Shown here in pieces: positions 1 through 8,551 of a DNA stretch of 21,004 bases (its first letter is position 1; each line of letters starts with the position of its first letter). The DNA is from Catenaria anguillulae PL171 (Eukaryota > Blastocladiomycota > Blastocladiomycetes > Blastocladiales > Catenariaceae), in the NCBI GenBank assembly GCA_002102555.1, contig MCFL01000362.1, forward strand, positions 1 through 21,004, given 5' to 3'. Position numbers and translations under genes: made by a program. The notes under the pieces were generated by a model. That model saw nothing but the letters and a program-made list of their open reading frames with translations, ran no database searches and was not told where the DNA came from.

Positions 1-387
1 AACAGCAGCAGCAGCAACAGCAGCCCATGTCAACATCGCCACCGACACATGGTCTGTCGTCGACGTCGCCCGCCGCGTACTTGTTTGGCCACATGCATGC
101 CCAGCCGCCAATTCAGACCGTGTTGGATTTGCCCACGTTCCCTGCCGAGTTGTTGACCAACGACGTGGCCATGCTGGATGTGGCGCCGCCCGAGGGGCAG
201 GCGGCCGCGGCAACCGGCGGGGGTGGTGGGCATGCAGCGAATGCTGGGGAGCGGTGGCGCGGGCGGCGATCCTGCTGCAAATCAAATGAATCATTTGGGC
301 CAAGTCGGAAATGCATTGGGCCAGGTGGTCAATGTTGCTGGGTTTTTGCATCCAGGGAATGGGTTCAATTTTGCTTTCCACGAGTAG
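1..387 (+). CDS. 3' end of a polyglutamine-containing protein (5' partial, frame change near 219-230)
   Basis: The window opens inside a reading frame with a CAG/CAA tract at 3-23 (seven Gln), followed by a Ser/Thr/Pro-rich stretch and a clean segment around 'QTVLDLPTFPAELLTNDV'. After an Ala/Gly-rich run the frame becomes implausible (Cys/Trp/Arg-rich), while the frame one base later reads well: 'GGDPAANQMNHLGQVGNALG', then 'GFLHPGNGFNFAFHE' and TAG at 385-387. The switch coincides with G runs at 219-223 and 228-230, so one surplus G would explain it. No intron of workable length fits. No domain is recognised. Low-complexity Q-rich tails are common in fungal transcription regulators, but nothing here assigns a function. 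Most of the gene lies upstream of the window. Confidence 0.5.
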
Positions 388-876
388 TGTTGTAGATGTG
401 GAACGCGTTTGTTTTTTGTGCTTCGCTTTTGTCGCTGGTTTTGATTCCATCCGTTTTCCCCAATTTCTCAGTGTGTTTGTCATGCCTCCGCGATTAGCTC
501 CACCTCGCAACAGTACTCCTCGAGGTCAAGTTCCATTGCAAATATGTATTATTTACTTATGTGTCTCCATTGCAATTCTCCCCGGGCCACACCAGTTTCA
601 GGCACACCCTTGCATCCACCTCGTTCCGCACCACTCACTACACGATCCCCTTGACGACTGCTTGCACCTCGACCGACTCAACCAACTCTTTCGTCAACAA
701 CCCGCGACCAATCATCTCCTTGGCCAACATCCACGCCTCCTCCGTGCCAGCAATCATCGGTCGCGCATTTGTCGGTGGCACAGTGGCCTGGCCTGGCTGC
801 GAAAACTGGCGAAAACAGCAGAGGGCCAAATTGCATGTGCAACCAGACATGAATAAAATCCTCAAAAACATACATA
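388..876. other. Convergent intergenic region containing a copied gene end
   Basis: This stretch lies between the stop of the Q-rich gene (+) and the stop of the unrecognised helical gene (-). 388-637 shows nothing recognisable. 638-796 on the minus strand is open and carries a diverged copy of the neighbouring gene's C-terminal segment, annotated separately. Confidence 0.6.
638..796 (-). repeat. Diverged duplicate of the neighbouring gene's C-terminal coding segment (possible alternative last exon)
   Basis: Read on the minus strand, 727-653 encodes 'LAKEMIGRGLLTKELVESVE' and continues, closely matching 'LAKDMAMGGLLPKELVESAE' of the upstream gene at 1044-970. By hand count 59 of 75 nt match. 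Four codons differ only silently and several changes are conservative (D/E, I/V). The frame stays open upstream and closes with TAG at 640-638. A pyrimidine-rich stretch ending in CAG (at 797) could act as a splice acceptor, so this could be a spare terminal exon used by alternative splicing. It could equally be a remnant of a tandem duplication. The upstream copy has its own stop at 877, so this piece is not needed for a complete protein. Confidence 0.6.
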
Positions 877-3156
877 TCACCGAAATGACATGTCACCAAA
901 CATATCAACCGCAAACCCGCCATCTTTCAGCATTTTTGCGACCTTTGGTCTTACGAATGCCTCACACCGGACGATCGCCTGCACCTCTGCTGACTCAACC
1001 AACTCCTTGGGCAACAACCCGCCCATAGCCATATCCTTGGCCAATGCGCGCGCCTGCTCTGTGTCCGGCCAGTACACCCGCCGACCCGGGAGTCGAATGC
1101 GCGGGACAAGCATCGAGCGCATAAACCCAGCGACCGCCCCAGGCTTGCGCGCAAGGGATTCCCACACGGACGGAAACGCATTCTCGCCAATGGCCTTGGT
1201 CGACTTGAGCATGGCGCGCCACAGGTGAATCGACGTGTACCGGTTGAACTTTGCCATGGAGGCGACATCGCGCACGTCCATGTCGACAAAGATTTAGAAT
1301 GCATTGACGCATTGGGAAAGTATGTTTGCTTGAGGGCCGCCCAGGTATGATCGGGCACAGTGGCAGCGTGCGTATCCCGACGATGCGGGAACAGGTGCTT
1401 TTTGTGGCCTTGGACACGGCCCAGGAGCTCGGGTGGAATGGATCGCAAAAAGACGGGGAGGAACGCGGACGGGAGCCACTCGATGAAAATGGAAGAGGCT
1501 CCGACACTCGAAGCACGTTGCTTCACGGCCAGCACCTCGGCCTGAATTAGAGAAAGCAGAAATGAAGGCAGTTGCAGCAGCATGGTGCTTGGCTCGTGGG
1601 CGCGAAAGGTTGTTATCAATCGGCATGCGGTAATCACCGGCAGGTACGCAGGCGAGCCTGACGTGATGGTCGGTAGGATAGATTGTCCGCACGACAAGTA
1701 CAAGTGCTCAACAAGAGCGGAAACCATCCGGAGGTGGTGAAGAACATCAAGAGGCGTGGCCGAGTTGTCGGACAGCCAATCGAGAATTTGATGGAGGTAA
1801 GCAAGCTTGTCGAATGGTTGGGTGGTGCATGCATGGGCGACAATGAAGCAAGCGTAGCGTGACGACCAACGGCGGCCATACTGGCAAAGCAAGTGGGTTG
1901 GGCTTGTTTCGACATGGTCCATGAGCTGCACCAAGGCACTGGCGGCCTCGTACGTAAAGGGCTTATTTGCAAACCCCACCAGAAAAGCTAAGAACAGATC
2001 GGGTACGACATCAAGCGTGCAAAGCTCAATGGAAAGTAAATATAGTCTTGGGACGACATACCAAGTGCAAAAGCCCCCAAACGATGTTCCTCACTGGGAT
2101 TGGAAATCTCTTTCCACAAATCAACCAATGGGAAAGATGATAGCCCTTGCCGGGCAATCGCATACAACAAAATGCCTTGCTCCATCAAAGGCACAGCATT
2201 GTGCTGCAGAAGACAGGCCAAAATCCGGTCCTGATCCAAGAACGAGTTGCGCATGAGCGACAATGTGATAAACATGCGGGAGGTTGCTGACAAGTCTTCA
2301 TTTGACGGCGAGGCGTCTGGCGACTCGATGTAGTCGCGATCAAACGCATCAAAGAGCTCGACAAAGTGGGAGTAATGAAATGCATGTGCTGAGACGAGTG
2401 CCCGGCCCTCAGAGGAACCCAGAGTGAAACCGCGTGACTGGAGCCATTTCAGAGCTGGAAGTGGACGGCAGTATGGCGGAACATAGCAAAGACAGGAAAG
2501 CATGGCAAAGAATACGCCACAATAAACATGCTCCCATTGCGCAAATGAGGATGGAGCCAACTGGAGCGACGAGCACACGGATTCGAGAAGTGCGACGGAC
2601 CACTGCATTGCTGCTAGGGTGGCCATGCGAAAACGGGATCTTTGCATCGCCAAGGTTTTTGAGTCAACGTCTGGAAGCTGCCGCGAAAAGCAGCCTCGTC
2701 GTCAATGCTGAGTGACAACCAAGCGGAAACAGAAAGTCGGAGAGCTGGTAAAGCTGGGATGCGCAGTGCAAGCTGCGAGAGAGTGTCCGAGAGCAATCGA
2801 ACGTTGCTGGATCGCACGAAGAAGATGGCGATATGGATCAAAAGTGCGAGAGGCCGCCAACCTCGAGTCCATGGATGGAATAGCTGGAAATCGTTCCGCA
2901 GAACTTGATCGCTGGAAGAGTTGCAGGCGAACACAAGCCCATTGAGCGCCGTAATGGCATCCGCTGGGGCCAATTGTCGCAGAAACCGGTCGACAAGGTC
3001 CTGATCGATCAGAGGGCCCCTGGACCACAGGCGATGGGATTCCTCGGGCGAGCAGGGAGCGGCCAACGTGGGAGGTTCCTCAGGCTGTTGGGGTGGGCGG
3101 TGATGAGTTTCCATTGGGAACCAGAAGATGTGTGGCCGAATCCATTTCAAAAACAT
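877..3156 (-). CDS. Unrecognised helical protein, about 735 aa, one intron and two apparent single-base frame breaks
   Basis: I do not recognise the family. The coding signal is strong: a long Leu-rich, mostly helical protein with HEAT-like texture but no clear repeat, no signal peptide and no catalytic motif. ATG at 3156 gives about 735 aa; ATG at 3111 ('METHHRPPQQPEEPP') is a plausible alternative start. One intron is well supported: donor GTATGT at 2061, acceptor TTAG ending at 1988 (74 nt), joining '...LGAFAL' to 'AFLVGFANKPFTYEAA'. The frame also changes at a run of five A (minus strand) at 2660-2656 and at three A at 1295-1293. Adding one A at each restores clean protein ('TLTQKTLAMQRSRF', 'SMHSKIFVDMDVRDV'), and no intron fits either place. 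These are either sequencing errors or early decay. The end is 'DGGFAVDMFGDMSFR'. Confidence 0.55.
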
Positions 3157-3737
3157 GACGATGTTGCTGGGAAACTGACAATCGAAAGGCACGCTGCCGG
3201 GGATCTGTCGTGCGTCATCCCGTGGCACCGAACGGACAAGGACATGATGCACTCAAGCTCGGCGGTGACGAGATCGGGTGTGACTGAGGGAGGTGAGTGA
3301 AGCGAGGCAGAGGGCGGCAACATTGAGTGACGGGAGGGCGAGCGTCCAGACTTCCAGGATCAGCTCCGCTGGGAGGAGCTGGGCGGGCGATTCGACTCTG
3401 CACTAGCAAGGCTTTGTGGTGTGCGTTGAAACAGTTGCATGGAGTTTTGGGCCGAGCCGTCGACAGAGGGTGGGATGTGATGGGAGAATTGAGCGCCGCG
3501 TGTGCGCATTTGTCCAATGCTCACATCGAAGGCGGAGACGTGAAGAAGGCGACATCGATGAGTATCGGAAAGTAGGTAAGCAAAATAGTTGGTGGGGAGA
3601 GGCGCTCCTGATGATTCAGTACATAAAAAGTACACTATATAATGAATGAGGCAAAGCAAAGAAGAGAATTGACAAAACAAGAACAAAACACAGGAAGCAT
3701 TCACCACACGCCCAAGGTGGGGGGAGGTCCAAAAGGA
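3157..3737 (-). other. 5' flank of the helical gene; possible F-box-like upstream exon
   Basis: On the minus strand about 3509-3400 reads plausibly from an ATG at 3509 ('MRTRGAQFSHHIPPSVDGSA'), then in another frame as 'LLPAELILEVWTLALPSLNV' followed by 'AALCLASLTSL', which resembles the start of an F-box. Joining the two needs one extra base near a C run at about 3383-3392. I found no clean splice linking this to the gene body: the obvious GT...AG pair leaves only 33 nt. It may be a further 5' exon of the neighbouring gene or a decayed fragment. About 3510-3737 is 3' flank of Hsp110 and shows nothing recognisable. Confidence 0.25.
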
Positions 3738-6218
3738 TCAATCGACATTCATGGAATCCTCGGCCTTGTTCTCACCCTCGGCCGCAGGCGTCTCGCCATC
3801 AGCCGCAGCGGCCGGCGCGGGCTCCTCGACCTTGGGGGCGGGCTTGGGCCGGTTGAAGAGGACAACCGAGGAACGCTCGGCCTCGTCCTTTTCGCGCACA
3901 AGCTGCGCGGCCGTCACCAATAAAGGCGCATGCTTGGGCTGTGCCATCTGCTGCTTGATGAGGTTGTTGGCCCACTCCTTCTTGGCCGTCAGCTTGTCCT
4001 TGAGGGCCTTGAGCTCGGCTTCGGGCAACCAAGCAAATTCCGGATGGTCGCAACGAGCGAGAAACTTGTTAACCGTGTCAAAGAAGGCCTGCTGGGCGGC
4101 GGGCCGTTCCTCGGACTCGCGGTACTTTTCCTGGGCGGGCTGGCCAATGGCCTTGAGTTCCGCGAGCTTGGCCTCGTACACAGCCTTGGACGCGTCCTCG
4201 CCCTCGTCACTGTAGAGCCAGTCCTCGTGGGCGTTGAGGAGGTCGCACAGCGTCGACTTGTCCGCTTCGGAAATGTAGTCAGACCACTGGGCATCCTTCT
4301 TGTCGCGGGCCTCGTAAATGTACTCTTCGAGGTTGTTCTTGGCCACCTCCGTGTCAAACACGAGCTTGTCGACCGACTGCATCGACTGCTCCTTGAGCTT
4401 GAGGTCGCCCAAGAGCGTGGCCACCATGTGCGGGACCGACGAGACAACAGGCACCTCGACCTTCTTGTGCTTCTTCTTGGGCGGCTCATCCGATGCGGGC
4501 ACGGGGCTCGATGATCCGGGGTTGGCAGCAGCATCACCTTCAGCGGGGGCAGCCACGGGCTCCTCGGGCGTGTTGTCCTCGACAAGCGCATGCGCCGACT
4601 CGACATGCACCATGTGGTCTGGGTTCATGCGAACGCGCACCTTGAGCGTCGTCAGTTCGGTCGGGTTCTCGGGCGAGCCAACGGGCACCTTGGTGATAGT
4701 GTACCGGCCAATGAACGAGGGCACGTTCACAACGGGGGGCGTGGCCTTGGCGTCCATGTTGGCCTCAAACTCGAACGGCTGCTCGGGCTTGCGGTAGAAG
4801 GTCAAAACCTTGGTTGCGGGCACAACCGAGCCCTTTTCGAACACGGTGAGCGACTTTGCCTCGTCGGCGGCACCGTCAGCAGCGCCGTGTTGCAACCAAG
4901 AGACGGTCGCGTTGTAAGTCGAGACATCCTTGATGTCAAAGTCGCGCACGCGGAAAGCGGGCGAGATGATGGCGCACATGAGGGCACATCCACGGGCCAC
5001 AGCCTCGTCCTGGTTGACCGTGTATGAGAGCACATCGCGGGCAAAGAAGCTCGAGATGGCCTCGCGCACAGCGGGCACACGGGTTGATCCACCAACCGAC
5101 TCGACGCAGAACACCTCGTCCTTGTCCCAACCGGCCTCGTCGAGCACCTTGCGCAACATGGGCTGGATGCGCGAGACAAACGGAGCAGCGTACTGCTCAA
5201 ACTCTTCGCGGGAAATCATGGACGACACGTCACGGTCCTCAAAGAGGGCCTCAATGTTGAGGGGAGCTTGTGAGTTGGACGACAAGACCTTCTTGAGACG
5301 CTCAATCGCAGCGCGCAAGCGGAACAAGGGCTTTGGGTGCTGAGCCAAGTCAAAGCCGTACTTTTGCTTGAACTCGTTGACGAAGTGGTCGACGAGCAAT
5401 TGGTCGAGGTCGCGACCGCCCAAGAAGGCGTCCGAGGCCGTGGCCTTGACCTGCAACTTGCCCTTGACAAAGGACACGGCGGCGATCGAGGTGGACGAGT
5501 GACCAATATCAACAAACACAACCTTGCGCGGGGTATCCTCGGGCAAATCCGTCTTGGTGATACCGTAGGCAAGTGCCGTGGCAGTGGTATCGTTGATGAT
5601 GCGCAAGGGATTGAGTCCGGCGATTTGGGCAGCCTCAATCATGGCCTGGCGCTGGGCGGGCGCAAACCACACGGGCACGGAAATGACGACATCCGACACG
5701 GGCGACTTGGTCTCATGCTCTGTAATGGCCTTGAGCTTGCCCAAGTACATGGCAGCGAGCTGCGTTGCAGAGAACACTTCGTCCTCGCCCAGGTAGTTGA
5801 CACGCACGCCAACCTCGTTGGACGAGGATTGTGGTGAAGGCACGAGCGGCGCAGAGACAAATGGAGCCTCCTGGGCGAGCGTCGGGTCGTCGGCGGGCCG
5901 GCCAACGAGGCGCTTGAGCGAGCCAACCGTGTTCTTGAGGTTGGACACCTGCAGGGTTGCGGCGCCCTCGCCGAGGTGGCGAGACTTGGGGCCAAACGAG
6001 ACGAGCGAGCTGTACGAGTCATGAACGATGCAGTTGGTTAGCATGAAAGGACGTTGGAAAACATGCATGCAACATGCACGTGCACATGCAAGTGAGGCAG
6101 AAGCAACATACGGCGTGAAGCGGTTGGACACTTCGTTGCAGATGATGTCGATGCCGCGGTTGCGGGCAACGGCAATCACCGATTGCATGTTTCCGAAATC
6201 AAAGCCAACGACAGACAT
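3738..6218 (-). CDS. Hsp110 / Sse1-type chaperone (Hsp70 nucleotide exchange factor)
   Basis: Cytosolic Hsp110 chaperone. The family binds Hsp70, releases its ADP and holds unfolded clients. Two exons, 6218-6112 and 6009-3738, encode 792 aa. The intron (6111-6010, 102 nt; donor GTATGT, branch CTAAC, acceptor TACAG) is supported because splicing gives 'NEVSNRFTPSLVSFGPK', close to yeast Sse1 'NEVSNRSTPSVVGFGPK'. The N-terminal ATPase domain shows 'GFDFGNMQSVIAVARNRGID', 'IAGLNPLRIINDTTATALAY', 'VVFVDIGHSS', 'GGRDLDQLLVDHF' and 'VGGSTRVPAVREAI'. A beta domain follows, then an acidic/Pro-rich loop with the basic patch 'PPKKKHKKVEVP', and a helical C-terminus containing 'NNLEEYIYEARDK' and 'EDWLYSDEGED'. 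The tail ends 'DSMNVD', like Sse1's '...DVDMD'. Length matches Hsp110 rather than canonical Hsp70 (about 640). The intron is a multiple of three with no stop, so unspliced RNA stays open. It shares a 520-bp upstream region with the divergent seven-TM gene. Confidence 0.95.
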   Translation of the reverse strand: MSVVGFDFGNMQSVIAVARNRGIDIICNEVSNRFTPYVASASLACARACCMHVFQRPFMLTNCIVHDSYSSLVSFGPKSRHLGEGAATLQVSNLKNTVGSLKRLVGRPADDPTLAQEAPFVSAPLVPSPQSSSNEVGVRVNYLGEDEVFSATQLAAMYLGKLKAITEHETKSPVSDVVISVPVWFAPAQRQAMIEAAQIAGLNPLRIINDTTATALAYGITKTDLPEDTPRKVVFVDIGHSSTSIAAVSFVKGKLQVKATASDAFLGGRDLDQLLVDHFVNEFKQKYGFDLAQHPKPLFRLRAAIERLKKVLSSNSQAPLNIEALFEDRDVSSMISREEFEQYAAPFVSRIQPMLRKVLDEAGWDKDEVFCVESVGGSTRVPAVREAISSFFARDVLSYTVNQDEAVARGCALMCAIISPAFRVRDFDIKDVSTYNATVSWLQHGAADGAADEAKSLTVFEKGSVVPATKVLTFYRKPEQPFEFEANMDAKATPPVVNVPSFIGRYTITKVPVGSPENPTELTTLKVRVRMNPDHMVHVESAHALVEDNTPEEPVAAPAEGDAAANPGSSSPVPASDEPPKKKHKKVEVPVVSSVPHMVATLLGDLKLKEQSMQSVDKLVFDTEVAKNNLEEYIYEARDKKDAQWSDYISEADKSTLCDLLNAHEDWLYSDEGEDASKAVYEAKLAELKAIGQPAQEKYRESEERPAAQQAFFDTVNKFLARCDHPEFAWLPEAELKALKDKLTAKKEWANNLIKQQMAQPKHAPLLVTAAQLVREKDEAERSSVVLFNRPKPAPKVEEPAPAAAADGETPAAEGENKAEDSMNVD

Positions 6219-6738
6219 GGTGGGTTATGGTTGTGGGGTGTTGTTGAATGATCAAGCGGCCAAAGAGCGCAGTTTGCTTCGTGGCCAATGTGGGGGGTGG
6301 AGCTGTTCACGGCTGTTGTTGGAGTTAGAGGTCAACACGTCCAACTGTTGGCAGGAGAGTCAGGCGCTACGTGCTTTACTTATGTGATTTGTACAGCAGT
6401 TGGTAACTCAGGCTTCTCAAGTGCAATGGAATGCTGCCGAAACCTCTCGATCCTGGCCTGGCCTCTGTCACGCCCCACTCAACGCCAGCCATTGCCAGTG
6501 TGCGCTGGCGGGCGGCTGAAAATGGTCAGCAGAATCGCACAGAAGGTCGCGGATCACACATGTGCGTGCCCGTATCACGTGTGCTCGCTTGACATGTTGG
6601 ATTTGACGCGTCGTGTCAAGATTACCACGAGGCTGCGTGTGAGGAGCGGTATCTCGATCCACACTCGAATCTTTCTGCCGGCTGCACTTCAGTTTCATAC
6701 AGAATCAAAATCAAATTCAAGCACCTGGAAAGGCCATT
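6219..6738. promoter_or_regulatory. Divergent promoter region between Hsp110 (-) and the seven-TM gene (+)
   Basis: 520 bp between two divergent start codons, so both promoters should be here. Visible elements: a CCAAT at 6285-6289; a CACGTG at 6576-6581; and a 7-bp inverted repeat CTTGACA (6588-6594) / TGTCAAG (6614-6620) enclosing the palindrome GACGCGTC (6605-6612), which contains ACGCGT, the MCB core known in yeast. None is proven. I looked for a canonical heat-shock element (alternating GAA/TTC at 2-bp spacing) and did not find a convincing one. Confidence 0.45.
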
Positions 6739-8268
6739 ATGAGTACAATGCAACCCATCGAATGCCAGCCGGAATTCCCGAGATACACGATCGAGTTTTG
6801 GGGGCCGCTCTTCATTTCTCTTGCTGGGATTCCACTTTGTATCGCGTTTGCCAACGATAGCATCAAGCGATATGCAAGAATCATGTTCCCCTCCAGCAAA
6901 TACATGACTGAGCAAGCGTGGGACCGCAGCAAGCGACAAGAGAATGGATCTGGATCATCCTCTTCAGAGGGAAACCATACAATGCGCCTCAGCGCAAGCG
7001 ACACTGAACGCAACATTCCTCAACCCAGAATAGGGTCAACATCTGGCCAATCAACTGGCATTCCAATTCGACATTCGATCATGTCCTTCATGATGGCGTC
7101 AAAGCAGGCCTGCGCTCGCCTCCGGCCCAAAACCACAAACCAGCTCCTCGTCACCACATCGATGCTCTGCTGGATCACAATGTCCATTGACCAACTGTTT
7201 GTCGTTGGACAAAATGTGAGTATATCAGTGATGTGCCCGGAATGGGCCTGCCGCAATGCAACTCCAACCGTTACCCCTGGATGTCCAGCGAGCGGTTTTG
7301 TCCGGTCACTCCCGGTCCTCAATTCGCTTGGGCTCTTCTTTTACGCCTATGGTGCAATTCACCGCTTTGGCCGCGTCTACTCAACCATGTCGCCCACCCG
7401 GCACTTGATCTCGCGCATATGCTCAGCAATTCTTGTCCTATTGCTTGTTGTGCGTCTATCCTCGGTCTTCATGCTCTCATATGTCAGGTTTATCCCTGTT
7501 TCAAACATGGTGGTTGCCAGAGACGACCGCGTCATTTCGCAGCTGGCAGCACCCGTGTACATGGGCATTTACTCTGTGTTCTTTTCGGCCATTTTGGTGA
7601 TTGACGTCGTGTGTACGATCATCTCTGTGCATTTCGTCATTGACTGCCGAGCGCGGTTGAGGGCGCTTGTACTCGAGTCTGCCAAGGTGGCAAATGCAAG
7701 TGACAAGGTCGCAGGGGCCGGGTCGCCTGTTATTGTGGGAACCGTGACGGACGGGGAACAGGACTCAAAAGTACCAATATCTTCAGCCAATGACAGCCGG
7801 CGAAATCATAGTAACACGCGTCGCGCATCATGCGCAATTGCCATGCCCGCCGCTCAGGCGCTGATGCCCATGGGTAGTACTAATTGCGGCGACATGCCAC
7901 AACAACCACAATTACACGCCCAGATTTTTCAACACCGGCTCTCTATTGCCTCGTCAGCATTGCCTATTGTGTCGATGCCTCGATCCACGGGTGGGTCCTT
8001 TTCCAGTGGAATTCTCGCCGCCCCGTCTTTGAAGCGTGCGGCATCCAGCACGCGCATGAAAGCCATCGTGTCACACATCGCGCTTCTCACGGCCATCAAG
8101 TTTGCGTTCTTTGGGATCTTTGCACTCGTACGATTGACACCATTGGTGGAGGGCAAAGTGTCGGTGAGGGTGGTGGACTCATTTCTGCTGTTGACGCTCA
8201 AGCTGGTGGTGGCAGCCGCGACAGTTGGAATGACGTTGGTCACAAGTTTGGTAGCTTTGCGAAATTGA
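6739..8268 (+). CDS. Seven-transmembrane protein of unknown family, 509 aa
   Basis: Single-exon gene starting at the first ATG of the frame ('MSTMQPIECQPEFPRY'). Hydrophobic segments fall at about residues 18-38, 134-156, 187-208, 225-247, 268-300, 440-465 and 479-505, giving seven predicted membrane spans. Between spans 2 and 3 is a short Cys cluster with an N-glycosylation sequon (C166, C171, N173-A-T, C182), suggesting that loop faces outward. The loop of about 95 residues between spans 1 and 2 and the Ser-rich loop of about 140 residues between spans 5 and 6 are polar and low in complexity. A long loop before span 6 recalls intracellular loop 3 of G-protein-coupled receptors, but I see no DRY, NPxxY or other family signature. 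A receptor is a guess; a transporter or scaffold is also possible. Confidence 0.75.
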   Translation: MSTMQPIECQPEFPRYTIEFWGPLFISLAGIPLCIAFANDSIKRYARIMFPSSKYMTEQAWDRSKRQENGSGSSSSEGNHTMRLSASDTERNIPQPRIGSTSGQSTGIPIRHSIMSFMMASKQACARLRPKTTNQLLVTTSMLCWITMSIDQLFVVGQNVSISVMCPEWACRNATPTVTPGCPASGFVRSLPVLNSLGLFFYAYGAIHRFGRVYSTMSPTRHLISRICSAILVLLLVVRLSSVFMLSYVRFIPVSNMVVARDDRVISQLAAPVYMGIYSVFFSAILVIDVVCTIISVHFVIDCRARLRALVLESAKVANASDKVAGAGSPVIVGTVTDGEQDSKVPISSANDSRRNHSNTRRASCAIAMPAAQALMPMGSTNCGDMPQQPQLHAQIFQHRLSIASSALPIVSMPRSTGGSFSSGILAAPSLKRAASSTRMKAIVSHIALLTAIKFAFFGIFALVRLTPLVEGKVSVRVVDSFLLLTLKLVVAAATVGMTLVTSLVALRN

Positions 8269-8551
8269 GAGTCGATCTGAACACACATCTTCTTTCTTGT
8301 TTTGGACACAATGGTGGACCTGATGGGGCGGCGTTGAAGAGCATGTGCAAGGCTGCAGTCCAATAGGGGCGCCGACCTTCTCATGCTGTGTCAAATATCA
8401 GAGGTTACAAATGAAATGCCAGCCGTTCATCTGAAACCTGTCACATAAATTTACAGAATGTACCATTGCCATGAGAGAAGACAAAATGAGACCAACAACG
8501 AAACTCGCAACCGTGCTCATGCTGGCGTTACGACAGGACCACCACCCTCAC
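8269..8551. other. Short convergent intergenic region
   Basis: 283 bp between the stop of the seven-TM gene (+) and the stop of the ING-family gene (-). It must hold both 3' untranslated regions. I see no gene, repeat or structured element in it. Confidence 0.6.

Noticed and set aside
219-237. A 16-nt intron (GTGG...GCAG) in the Q-rich gene
   Set aside because: Far shorter than any other intron here (59 nt or more) and without a branch site.
1290-1300. Programmed ribosomal frameshifting in the helical gene
   Set aside because: Neither break has a classical X-XXY-YYZ slippery heptamer with a downstream structure. Run-length error or decay is more likely.
6219-6738. Heat-shock elements upstream of Hsp110
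   Set aside because: GAA and TTC units occur but not at the alternating 2-bp spacing of a canonical element.
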